IMG/VR virus record: IMGVR_UViG_3300036772_000119 | Coordinates: 1 to 44,061 of that record | DNA length: 44,061 nucleotides | Strand: one strand, 5' to 3' | From: a virus | Shown: piece by piece, positions 14,385-22,417 of the stretch | How positions within the stretch are numbered: position 1 is the stretch's first letter | Layout of the letters: every line of letters begins with the position of its first letter | The notes under the pieces: model-generated | The model's database searches: none | Told to the model about the DNA's origin: nothing | What the model saw: the letters and a program-made list of their open reading frames with translations, nothing else | Position numbers and translations under genes: made by a program

Positions 14385-16640
14385 ATGAAACTCAATATGC
14401 AAACAAGTCGATTCTTACCAGTAATAATTGTCCCTGATATCTGGGCGTTTTCCTGGAACAAACCACGACAGGCCGTTTCTGGCCTGGAAAGACCGCTTAC
14501 CCGTGATGAATACGATCAGGGGCAAGCCGTTTTAATCAAAGTTAAAACCCTTTCAACCGATCTGCAGGAAATATTCAAAGGCCGCCACAAACACCTACTG
14601 AAAAACCAGGGCATTCACGCCGCCAATAAATATCTGGTTTATACCCTGGGCCGCAGCATTCTACCGCGTGTGGATGCAGTCAATTCAGCACACGCAATGA
14701 ATCTTCATGCCTCCATGAAATTCATGTCTGAAATTGATACTTATCACCAACTGCCGAGCATGAGCGATAAGCCGTTGCGCCGGTTCGCCCAAGACATCGC
14801 CGGACAACTGAAAGAAATCTATGAAGAACATTGCGATCAACTGCTGGAGGAAAACGGTGGGGATAATGCAGTGCTTTTCTCATCTTTCACGCAAGGCCAT
14901 CTTTACGGTGAAATTGCCGAAATGGCTCGTGCTTTTAATGTCACACCGATGTACTGGAAGAAATACTGCAAAGGAAAACTGGATGCCGTTTCCGCCGTTG
15001 CCGGTTTGTCACGTCTGGTTAATCCGGATTGGTGGTTAAGTCAGTTGAAAGGCCAGCGCACCCGCTGGCGTGAATCTTTGCTGATCGCTATCGGCAAGGT
15101 TAACCGCGACGCTTCCCCCTATGCGAGTAAACAGGCTATACGCGAAGTACGTGCGCGCCGTCTGTCAAATCTCGACTACCTGAAAAACTGCGATTTAGAA
15201 AACATCGAAACCGGCGAGCGCATCAGTCTGATCGACAAAGTGATGGCAAGCATTTCTAACCCTGAAATCCGCCGTATGGAGCTGATGAGCACGATCGCCG
15301 GCACCGAGAAATATGCTGCTGCAAATGGTGACGTTGGGATGTTCCTGACTATCACCACCCCCTCCAAATATCACCCGACGCGCATGGTCGGCAAAGGTGA
15401 TAAAAAGCGCGTTCAGAGAAATCACACCTGGGACAAAGAAGCCTTCACTCCGAAAGATGCGCAGCGTTATCTGTGCGGGATCTGGAGCAAAATGCGTACT
15501 GCGTTTAAGGATAACGACCTGTCTGTTTACGGGATGCGGGTGGTGGAGCCTCACCACGACGCGACCCCGCACTGGCACATGATGTTATTCACCAGGCCTG
15601 CTATGCGTCAGCCGGTGATCGACATCATGCGTAAATACGCCATGAAAGAAGACGGCGACGAACGTGGCGCAGCCAAAAATCGCTTTGACTGTAAGCACCT
15701 GAATCGTGGCGGCGCGGCTGGCTATATTGCCAAATACATTGCAAAGAATATCGACGGTTACGCACTGGAAGGCGAGCGCGACCATGAAACCGGTGAGCTG
15801 CTGACAGATTCCGCTGCCGCTGTTACCGCCTGGGCTGCTACCTGGCGGATCCCTCAGTTTCACCCCATCGGCCTGCCTACCATGGGTTCATACCGTGAGT
15901 GCCGTCGCATCCGTTCCATCAGCCTGGCTGAAACCTTTGACGAAGAAGTGGAAGCCGTCCGCGCTGCTGCTGATGCCGGTGATTTTATGGCGTACATGTC
16001 AGCCCAGGGCGGCGCAAATGTTCCCCATGACGATCAGACTGTTCGTGTAGCTCGCCGGATTGCTGACGAGCTGAACGCCTACGACGAAGAAGTGAAAAAG
16101 GTTGTGGGTATTTTCGCGCCGCATCTCGGCGACTCCCGCGTTTATGAAACCCGTACAACTCAATGGCGCATCGTTTCTTCTGCCGTTGACGTTGAGGTTT
16201 TGACCTCAAAAAGCGCCTCCGGCGCGCCTCGGAGTCCTGTCAATAACTGTGGGTTAGGTGGAAATAAACCGGCTGCAATTGGGCGTGATAGCCAGGCTAG
16301 GAGCGCTGCTACAACGTTCATTTCTGATAACCGACCGGTAATTGACTGGACAGACACTGCCGCCGTGAGGGCGATTGTGGCACGCATTAGGGAGGAAACG
16401 CCGAGAGTCAGTAAGGCGCAGCGCAGTTTCGACCCGACAAAAGGCCGTGATGTAGCTCCGTCGGCCAGATTGACGACAGAAGAACGGGCGCGCTTGCCGG
16501 AAATCGAACGTGCATTGATGAAACACAACATCACGGCTGAACGCTGGGAACTGGAAGCGCTAAGCCGAGGGGCGAAAATCAGCTTTGGTGATCTGGTTAT
16601 GTGTTTTGAACCGCTGCCTGATTGGGCTGAATTTGAATAA
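14385..16640 (+). CDS. A: replication initiator A (rolling-circle HUH endonuclease)
   Basis: A 751-aa protein (P2 A is 761 aa) that nicks the origin to start rolling-circle replication. The HUH metal motif is H396-W-H398 (DATPHWHMMLF), and the paired active-site tyrosines are Y447 and Y451 (AAGYIAKYIAKN), the Y-x3-Y arrangement of P2 A (Y450/Y454). The P2 origin lies inside its A gene, so ori is probably internal here too. TGGAG precedes the ATG, 1 bp after the TGT-like gene. The C-terminus (residues ~610-751) is polar and less conserved. Confidence 0.94.
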   Translation: MKLNMQTSRFLPVIIVPDIWAFSWNKPRQAVSGLERPLTRDEYDQGQAVLIKVKTLSTDLQEIFKGRHKHLLKNQGIHAANKYLVYTLGRSILPRVDAVNSAHAMNLHASMKFMSEIDTYHQLPSMSDKPLRRFAQDIAGQLKEIYEEHCDQLLEENGGDNAVLFSSFTQGHLYGEIAEMARAFNVTPMYWKKYCKGKLDAVSAVAGLSRLVNPDWWLSQLKGQRTRWRESLLIAIGKVNRDASPYASKQAIREVRARRLSNLDYLKNCDLENIETGERISLIDKVMASISNPEIRRMELMSTIAGTEKYAAANGDVGMFLTITTPSKYHPTRMVGKGDKKRVQRNHTWDKEAFTPKDAQRYLCGIWSKMRTAFKDNDLSVYGMRVVEPHHDATPHWHMMLFTRPAMRQPVIDIMRKYAMKEDGDERGAAKNRFDCKHLNRGGAAGYIAKYIAKNIDGYALEGERDHETGELLTDSAAAVTAWAATWRIPQFHPIGLPTMGSYRECRRIRSISLAETFDEEVEAVRAAADAGDFMAYMSAQGGANVPHDDQTVRVARRIADELNAYDEEVKKVVGIFAPHLGDSRVYETRTTQWRIVSSAVDVEVLTSKSASGAPRSPVNNCGLGGNKPAAIGRDSQARSAATTFISDNRPVIDWTDTAAVRAIVARIREETPRVSKAQRSFDPTKGRDVAPSARLTTEERARLPEIERALMKHNITAERWELEALSRGAKISFGDLVMCFEPLPDWAEFE

Positions 16641-16682
16641 CATGTAGATTTTTATGGAAATTGTAAGCAGATAATTTTATAG

Positions 16683-16702
16683 TACTGGATAAATAAACAG
16701 TA
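16683..16702. promoter_or_regulatory. LexA box (SOS operator)
   Basis: TACTGGATAAATAAACAGTA matches the enterobacterial SOS consensus (TACTG-N10-CAGTA) with perfect half-sites and an AT-rich core. It ends 18 bp before the ATG at 16721 and overlaps a possible -10 box, TATAGT (16678-16683). LexA binding should silence this promoter until DNA damage. Confidence 0.8.
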
Positions 16703-16720
16703 TTATTTTCTGGGGGAGAG

Positions 16721-16909
16721 ATGGATTTTTTACAGACGGCAGTTTTGTTGGAACGCATATCTTTGATTGCAAAACTTTCCGCTCGCGTTGAGTGCGAAAA
16801 AGAGGAGAGGGAGCTGGTTGCTAAATGGATTTCGGAATTAGCAACAGCAGCGAATGAGGAGTTGCTGAAAGTGATATTTGACGTAAACGCGCCTGGAAAA
16901 ATTCACTGA
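16721..16909 (+). CDS. small SOS-controlled protein, possible antirepressor
   Basis: A 62-aa, mostly helical acidic protein with amphipathic heptads (FLQTAVLLERISLIAKLSARVE, then KEERELVAKWISELATAANEELL). A strong GGGGGAG lies just upstream of the ATG, and a LexA box lies 18 bp before the start. In 186, the LexA-repressed gene tum near this location makes an antirepressor that inactivates CI and induces the prophage. This protein is shorter than Tum and I see no clear homology. Its place after A and before cos, together with the SOS control, suggests the same job; that is inference. Confidence 0.65.
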   Translation: MDFLQTAVLLERISLIAKLSARVECEKEERELVAKWISELATAANEELLKVIFDVNAPGKIH

Positions 16910-16962
16910 TTTCTAAGTCTGGGGCTATGTGTGAGCCATGCATGCAATATGCGCATGGTTTT

Positions 16963-17034
16963 GCATGATCCCGAAAGGATCAAAAAACACCTGATCGCCC
17001 CTCTAGCCGTGCTTTGCGGCGATCTGGATCATGC
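16963..17034. other. nested inverted repeats upstream of cos
   Basis: An outer perfect 9-bp pair, GCATGATCC (16963-16971) and GGATCATGC (17026-17034), encloses GATCGCC/GGCGATC (16993-16999 and 17018-17024) and a small GATCC/GGATC hairpin (16968-16982). Several GATC sites fall inside the stems. It may end the early transcript or be bound by terminase. Confidence 0.5.
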
Positions 17035-17062
17035 ATTAAAAACGGTGAGCTAAGTCAAAAGC

Positions 17063-17081
17063 GGGCAGGCGGGTAACATTG
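17063..17081. other. probable cos site
   Basis: The sequence shares the AGGCGGG core and GC-rich character of the 19-nt P2 cohesive ends as I recall them, and its position between A and the portal gene Q is right. Exact cleavage points cannot be set from sequence alone. Confidence 0.45.
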
Positions 17082-17343
17082 CGCGCGCCGTGGTGAAGCG
17101 CGGTTAAAATGGCGCAACCTGTGGCACTCTGAGGCAGTTTCTCTTTCAATTCGTGTTTTGGGTGCCATTCAAGATAGGAGCGTGCAGAGAGGCTTAGAGG
17201 GGCTGGGGTGGGGGATAGATGCGGCCATTCTGCTGGGTTGAATCATAACACTGTGGCGTTGTGTTACAGAATTAGTTGAATTTAAGATAACTTTGATTTC
17301 ATATATCAGTTCAAATGATATTTTTCATTGTGGAGGGATTGAA

Positions 17344-18471
17344 GTGGGGAATGAAGTTTACGAAAGTCAAAAATGCATATTACGATACTCTAAATCAGAG
17401 ATAGAAAGGGCTGCGCAAAAAATTAGGCATGGATGCAGTGAAGAAGAAAAAGTTGAAGCTATTGCAAAAATTCAAAATTTTAGAGAACTGCATCTTTATC
17501 CCTTAATGTTAATGAAAAACCATCTTGCAAGAACAGCTGCGAAAGTGGATCGAGAGAAACGCATTATTGTCGCAAGAAGATTAAAACGACTTTATACGAT
17601 AATTGATAAGCTTGAGCGTCCTAGTCTGGATGGAGGTAAAACCGCCAATGCTATTCGACTTACCCGTATGCAGGATATCGGTGGATGCCGAGCAATTGTT
17701 AAAAATATTGAACAACTGAAACAATTAAAAGACAGGCTTGTCAAAAGCAGGTCGGTACATAAAATCATTAAGGAGTATGATTACTTAACCCCTAAAGAAA
17801 GTGGTTATGGTGGTATTCATTTGGCATACAGTTGTTTTGATGAGCAGGAGGAAAAATTCGCCTGGAGAAAAACCAAAATTGAAATACAACTAAGGACGGA
17901 GTTGCAGCACGCTTGGGCTACAAGTTTAGAAATTATCGATACTTTAGAAGACATCAAGCTAAAAACTTCGATTGAAGGCCACGCCGAGTGGCGGAGATTC
18001 TTCTATCTTGCTGGATGCCTTGTAGCTCATGATGAAAGAGCTTGTCTCTTAGAACAGGGCGTAGTGGATTCATATCAGGAGGAACTGCGAGGTCTGGAGC
18101 AACATTTATCTGTTAGGCAAAAACTAAATACATATACATTCGCGCTTAACTTAACATCAAATGAAACTACTAAAAACCAGTTACCTAAAAATCATAAAGG
18201 GTATTTTTTAGTTTCAATGAGAAACCCTAAAAATGAACCGGAGGAACCCTCTCCAAAACGTTTTATAGTAACAGTTAAAGCGTACAGGACAAAAGAGGCT
18301 GACGAGGCATTAATTGCACTAAACCAAGATGATGCTAATCCAGAAATATCAATTTCCGTCTTGGTCGCCACTGATAACATAAAATCACTAAAAAAAGCTT
18401 ATCCAAACTACTTTGGTTCAACAAGCCAGTTTAGTCGCTTTTTGAAGAAACATGTTGATCCAAAGGTATAG
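17344..18471 (+). CDS. capRel: CapRel-like fused RelA/SpoT toxin-antitoxin
   Basis: A 375-aa toxSAS protein. The synthetase-like core is intact: RLKRLYTI (79-86), MQDIGGCRAIV (109-119), the G-loop SGYGGIHLAY with Y155, and EIQLRTELQHAWA (180-192). The C-terminus carries AYPNYF with Y353 and Y356, the YXXY neutralisation motif. In CapRel of phage SJ46, Y155 is the catalytic G-loop tyrosine and Y352/Y355 hold the toxin in check. There the toxin pyrophosphorylates tRNA 3' ends once a phage capsid protein binds the C-terminal domain. The GTG at 17344, with GGAGGG 6 bp upstream, is preferred over a TTG at 17293 that has no ribosome site. The gene is AT-rich cargo between cos and Q. Confidence 0.82.
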   Translation: MGNEVYESQKCILRYSKSEIERAAQKIRHGCSEEEKVEAIAKIQNFRELHLYPLMLMKNHLARTAAKVDREKRIIVARRLKRLYTIIDKLERPSLDGGKTANAIRLTRMQDIGGCRAIVKNIEQLKQLKDRLVKSRSVHKIIKEYDYLTPKESGYGGIHLAYSCFDEQEEKFAWRKTKIEIQLRTELQHAWATSLEIIDTLEDIKLKTSIEGHAEWRRFFYLAGCLVAHDERACLLEQGVVDSYQEELRGLEQHLSVRQKLNTYTFALNLTSNETTKNQLPKNHKGYFLVSMRNPKNEPEEPSPKRFIVTVKAYRTKEADEALIALNQDDANPEISISVLVATDNIKSLKKAYPNYFGSTSQFSRFLKKHVDPKV

Positions 18472-18543
18472 GGTATTTACATGTCCATGTGGGTCATAAA
18501 AAGTTGATGGAGGAATTCTTTATTGATGGTTTAAAATACTTTA

Positions 18544-18566
18544 AAACCCCATGCGTCATGGGGTTT
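18544..18566 (-). terminator. terminator after Q
   Basis: AAACCCCATG and CATGGGGTTT form a 10-bp perfect stem around a 3-nt loop, with TTTTAAAG following on the minus strand. It lies between the convergent ends of capRel and Q and may serve both. Confidence 0.75.
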
Positions 18567-18572
18567 AGGTAT

Positions 18573-19604
18573 TTATTCTGGCGTCAATTCGTAAGAGGTG
18601 AATTTTATTACATCTCCTCCAAACCACGCATTCAATTCCTTAAACCTTTCTTGCAAAGGCGTCAGTTCATTACGGACAAACACCTGCGAAGCCTTAACAG
18701 AATCTCCGAACCCGCCGCTGTTCTCCGGAATTATCCCCATCATCTGAGGCGGAACGCGGTGCGCGCACAGCAAATCGTTCTGGCTGGCTTTTTTGATGTT
18801 AAAGAAATCGTCTTTGGTGGCGACTTCACTCAGCGGCAAAATCTTGATCCCGTCCGGCTTACCGTTCGGTGCGTACATGAACAGATTGCGGAAGTTGCCC
18901 AGGCCTTTCGTGTCCCGCATCGCCTTGCGCATCTGATCGATATCGGAGCTACTTTGCGCCGCATCGGTCATATACAGAATATATCCGGCGTGCGCGCCGT
19001 TCTGGTAATACTTGCGGCGGAACAGCGTGGCGGCTTCATTGAGCCAGGCTGAATTCAGGGCACTGAGATATTCCGGCAGGCCGTACAGCTCCTGATTAAT
19101 GTCCGGTTCAATCAGATGAAACACGCTGCCGGCTTCAAACTGGTGTGCCTCTTTCCATTGCTGCACAAACCAGTAAACATCTGACTCAACCCCGCGCCGC
19201 GCATATTTGGCGGGCACAGTTTTCATCACCACGGCGTCGCCGAGCTGGTTGCGGATAATTTCTAAAAACGCGTTGCCAAATACCAGGTAATCCAGGGCAA
19301 ACCGGCTGAATTCCTGCTGTGAGAGCAGCTTGTGCGGGACAAACGTGGAGGCCAGGATATTGCGCTTAACGTAAAGCGATGAACTGTGATGCACCGCTGC
19401 CCGCAGCGTGCGTGCCAGGCCGTCAAAGCTGACCGGCGGTTCATACCACTGGCCGTTGCCCGTGCATTCGATGTAATCCAGAATTTCACGGCGGTCTAAC
19501 ACTGGCGTCGGATCGCCAAAGCTGAACGCCTCCGCGCCGCCGTTCTGCTGAGTGGTTGCTGTGAGGGTGGTCTGTGCTGCTTTACGAAATTTGCGCTTAC
19601 TCAT
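18573..19604 (-). CDS. Q: portal protein Q
   Basis: A 343-aa P2-type portal (P2 Q is 344 aa). The dodecameric portal sits at one capsid vertex, nucleates head assembly and serves as the DNA channel. Recognisable parts are WYEPPVSFDGLARTLRAAVHHSSSL, the FALDYLVFGNAFLEI segment, and the C-terminal VPPQMMGIIPENSGGFGD. It is encoded 2 bp after P on the minus strand. The P-Q operon would be read leftward from the shared late-promoter region near 21430. Confidence 0.95.
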   Translation of the reverse strand: MSKRKFRKAAQTTLTATTQQNGGAEAFSFGDPTPVLDRREILDYIECTGNGQWYEPPVSFDGLARTLRAAVHHSSSLYVKRNILASTFVPHKLLSQQEFSRFALDYLVFGNAFLEIIRNQLGDAVVMKTVPAKYARRGVESDVYWFVQQWKEAHQFEAGSVFHLIEPDINQELYGLPEYLSALNSAWLNEAATLFRRKYYQNGAHAGYILYMTDAAQSSSDIDQMRKAMRDTKGLGNFRNLFMYAPNGKPDGIKILPLSEVATKDDFFNIKKASQNDLLCAHRVPPQMMGIIPENSGGFGDSVKASQVFVRNELTPLQERFKELNAWFGGDVIKFTSYELTPE

Positions 19605-19606
19605 GA

Positions 19607-21367
19607 TTAATAAAACTCCAGGATGTTAGGGCTTTGGCCGCCGTTCGCGGCGGTAAGTGGTTCGTTAAGCAATGCGTGCATAATTGCCCAGGCGACATCC
19701 GCGTGGCTGGCTTCCTCGCTGCGGCTGGCCTCGTAGGTGGAGCGGCTGCCGCTGGCGGTCATGGTTTTGCGGATCGCCATGAATGACGAGGTGATGTCTT
19801 TATGGTTGGTGTCGTATTCCAGGCGGCCGGAGGTGATGGTGTCCTTTGCTTTGAGTACCATTTTCGTTTTCGTTTCCGGGCTGTAGCGGATTTCCATCGC
19901 GGCGGGGAAGAACTGCCGGACAAGCTGAAAAACGCCCTGGCCGATACCGGTGGCATCAATGCCGATGTATTCCACGCAATACCGCTTTGTTAATTCCTCA
20001 ATGCTTTTCGCCTGGGCGGCAAAGTCCATGCCTTTCCACTGGTGACGCTCCAGCACGCGGAATTTTCCGCCGTCTACCAGCGGCGGAGCCAATACGGCGC
20101 AGCCTGCACTGTCGCCGGTGTGTGACGGGTCATAACCAATCCAGACGGCACGATAACCAAACGGACGCACAGCAAACGGGGTGAAATCCTCCCATTCCTC
20201 CGCGCTTTCCACCATGCAGCGTTGCAGCTCGGCAAACGGGAATACCGACGCCTGATCGTCAACAAACTCACACATGAACAGGTTGCGGAAATCCTCGCTG
20301 CTGTTTTCCTGTTTCAGCGTATCGATGTTGAACAGGTTGCAGCCACCGGCTAACGCATCCTCAATGGTGACGATTTGCCGCCACTGACCATCTTCACAAA
20401 GCCGACCTTTTGCCAGGGCGTGATGGCCGATATCCAGCTCAATCCGGTCGTTGCGATCTTCCCGCCCCTTGTTAAACAGTTCACCTGACCAGAACGGATA
20501 AGCGCCGTGCGTCAGTGCTGACGGGGTGGAGAAATACGTGGTGCGCAGATGTTCCTGCGAGGCCATGCCGCTGGCAACTTTGCGCAGTTTCTGGAAGTTC
20601 GGGATCCAAAAGATTTCATCCACGTACAAATCGCCGTTGTGGCTTTGGGCGGTGTTTGAGTTGGTGCCTAAGAAAATCAGCTTTGCGCCGTTGTTGCCGA
20701 TCACAATCGGGTCGCCGGTCAGCTCGACATCGGCCAGGCGCGCAAACTGAATGATGTATTCGCGGAACACGTAAGCCTGGGTTTTGCTGGCTGACAGAAA
20801 AATCTGGTTATGGCCGGTTGCCAGGGCGCGCAGTAATGCTTCCCGGGCAAAGAAGAACGTGGCGCCAATCTGGCGGGATTTGAGGATGTCGCGGATACGG
20901 TGTTTAAGTCCCGCGTCATACCAGATGCGCTGATACTGGAAACACTTATCAAAGAAAATTTCCTCCAGTTTTTCCAGCGCCTCGTCGCTGAAAAAGTTCT
21001 TTGTCGGTTTCTTGCGCTCGCCTTTATTCCGGTTGGCGACGTTGGGGTTTAAATCCACCTCATTCCCGCTCTGGCTGTAGCGGTTCACCCGTGCCAGGCG
21101 TTCAATCATCCGGCCTAACGCATCAATCTCTTTGTAATCCGCATTCCCTTTCACGTCTTTGGTCACAAGCTGGATCAGCCGCGCTTCCAGGCTCGATTCC
21201 ACGCGTGAAATGGGCGCGACGTTCTCCCAGGCGTCGCGTGTTTTCCAGCTCTGCACCGTCGGTATTTTTTGGGTTAGCAGTTCCGCAATCTGGCGTACAG
21301 AAAACCCCTGCCAGTAAAGCAGTGCCGCCTGTCGCCGTGGGTCGCTGATGATGGTCGAGTTTGTCAT
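19607..21367 (-). CDS. P: terminase large (ATPase) subunit P
   Basis: A 586-aa terminase ATPase (P2 P is 590 aa). With M it cuts cos and drives DNA into the prohead through Q. The N-terminus has an HTH (RRQAALLYWQGFSVRQIAELL). The Walker-like segment SRQIGATFFFAREALLRA and the acidic YVDEIFW follow, and nuclease-type residues (GYDPSHTGDS, YIGIDATGIG) lie in the C-terminal RNase H-like domain. The start MTNST at 21367 is chosen by homology. The open frame extends upstream to 21418 and MKM at 21373 is also possible. Confidence 0.93.
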   Translation of the reverse strand: MTNSTIISDPRRQAALLYWQGFSVRQIAELLTQKIPTVQSWKTRDAWENVAPISRVESSLEARLIQLVTKDVKGNADYKEIDALGRMIERLARVNRYSQSGNEVDLNPNVANRNKGERKKPTKNFFSDEALEKLEEIFFDKCFQYQRIWYDAGLKHRIRDILKSRQIGATFFFAREALLRALATGHNQIFLSASKTQAYVFREYIIQFARLADVELTGDPIVIGNNGAKLIFLGTNSNTAQSHNGDLYVDEIFWIPNFQKLRKVASGMASQEHLRTTYFSTPSALTHGAYPFWSGELFNKGREDRNDRIELDIGHHALAKGRLCEDGQWRQIVTIEDALAGGCNLFNIDTLKQENSSEDFRNLFMCEFVDDQASVFPFAELQRCMVESAEEWEDFTPFAVRPFGYRAVWIGYDPSHTGDSAGCAVLAPPLVDGGKFRVLERHQWKGMDFAAQAKSIEELTKRYCVEYIGIDATGIGQGVFQLVRQFFPAAMEIRYSPETKTKMVLKAKDTITSGRLEYDTNHKDITSSFMAIRKTMTASGSRSTYEASRSEEASHADVAWAIMHALLNEPLTAANGGQSPNILEFY

Positions 21368-21416
21368 TTTCATGACTGCCACGTTAACCAGCGGCCTGCT
21401 GATTTTCCTGCTGTCC

Positions 21417-21440
21417 ACGTTGTGCCATCAAGCATCAACC
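21417..21440. promoter_or_regulatory. Ogr-type late promoter site for O and possibly P
   Basis: ACGTTGTGCCATCAAGCATC lies between the divergent P and O genes. It has dyad symmetry TTG-N13-CAA and shares CGTTGTGCCAT with sites upstream of V and FI. P2 late promoters bind the zinc-finger activator Ogr at such a dyad about 55 bp before the start site. The two-fold symmetry would suit bidirectional activation. Confidence 0.7.
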
Positions 21441-21517
21441 CGCATCGGCTGGCGGTGTCGGGCGTGTGTCTGGAAACTTGGATTTCTCAGAAGCACACAC
21501 CGACCGGAGTCCGACAC

Positions 21518-22369
21518 ATGGCAACAAAAGCAAAGCGCTTTCGTATCTGTACCGAAGGGGCAACTACCGACGGGCGCGAAATCACCCGCGACTGGATTGA
21601 ACAGATGGCGGCGACCTATGACCCGAAGGTCTACGGCGCACGCATCAACATGGAGCACATCAAGGGCTATTTCCCTGACAGTGCGTTTCGTATGTACGGG
21701 GATGTCACCGGTGTTTACGCCGAAGAAGTGGCTGACGGCGCGCTGAAAGGCAAGCTGGCACTGTATGCCGATATCGATCCGACGCCTGATTTAGTGTCGA
21801 TGGTGAAAGCCCGTCAGAAGGTTTACACCTCCATCGAGGTTAACCCCTCGTTTTCCGATACCGGCAAAGCCTATCTGATCGGCCTGGCCGTGACCGACAG
21901 CCCCGCCAGCCTCGGCACCGAATACTTACAATTCAGCGCTAAGGCACAGCAAAACCCGCTGGCTGGCCGCAAACAGGATGCGGGAAACCTCTTTACCGCT
22001 GCCGAAGAAACGGCGTTCGAGTTTGTGGAAGAAGCACCGGCTGCGCCGTCGCTGTTCTCCCGCGTGAAACAGCTGCTTTCCAGCAAATCCACCTCAGATG
22101 ATGCCCGTTTTAAAGACGTCCATGACGCGGTGGAAGTGGTGGTTGCGCACGTTGAAACCGGCATGAAAGACACGGATGAAAAGCTGTACGCGCTGGAAAT
22201 CTCCGTGACAGAACGCCTGAACGCGCTGGAGCAAACCGCGAAAGATGACCGCGAACAGTTCAGCACGCTCAAAGGCAAGCTGGAGAAATCAGCGCCGCAG
22301 ACCTACACGCAGCGCCCTGTTTCAAGCGGCAGCGGCAAAGGTGACGCCGCGAATTTCACTGACTGCTAA
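21518..22369 (+). CDS. O: capsid scaffolding protein and protease O
   Basis: A 283-aa protein (P2 O is 284 aa). The N-terminal half is a serine protease that matures the capsid (FRICTEGATTDGREITRDWIEQMA...YDPKVYGARINMEHIKG, and YTSIEVNPSF). The C-terminal half is a helical scaffold (VEVVVAHVETGMKDTDEKLYALEISVTERLNALEQ). ATG 21518 matches the P2 N-terminus; the open frame runs upstream to 21422 into the promoter and was not used. It heads the ONMLX-lysis operon. Confidence 0.94.
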   Translation: MATKAKRFRICTEGATTDGREITRDWIEQMAATYDPKVYGARINMEHIKGYFPDSAFRMYGDVTGVYAEEVADGALKGKLALYADIDPTPDLVSMVKARQKVYTSIEVNPSFSDTGKAYLIGLAVTDSPASLGTEYLQFSAKAQQNPLAGRKQDAGNLFTAAEETAFEFVEEAPAAPSLFSRVKQLLSSKSTSDDARFKDVHDAVEVVVAHVETGMKDTDEKLYALEISVTERLNALEQTAKDDREQFSTLKGKLEKSAPQTYTQRPVSSGSGKGDAANFTDC

Positions 22370-22417
22370 GCGCGAAAAAAAACGCCTTAACCTGATAACT
22401 ATTTTGGAAAAAAACGC

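Larger units (their letters stand above)
16910..17343. other. structured non-coding region around cos
   Basis: The 434-bp gap between the SOS ORF and capRel holds nested inverted repeats (16963-17034), a probable cos site (17063-17081), and GC-rich then AT-rich sequence without a credible ORF up to the GGAGGG of capRel. In P2-like phages, cos and the terminase binding sites occupy the corresponding place. Confidence 0.55.

Noticed and set aside
17293-17343. Longer N-terminus of the CapRel-like gene from a TTG at 17293
   Set aside because: There is no ribosome site before the TTG, whereas GTG 17344 has GGAGGG 6 bp upstream and gives the G-loop tyrosine number 155 as in CapRel SJ46.
18489-19052. 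187-aa open frame on the plus strand
   Set aside because: It is the antisense of the portal gene Q, whose minus-strand product is clearly homologous to P2 Q.
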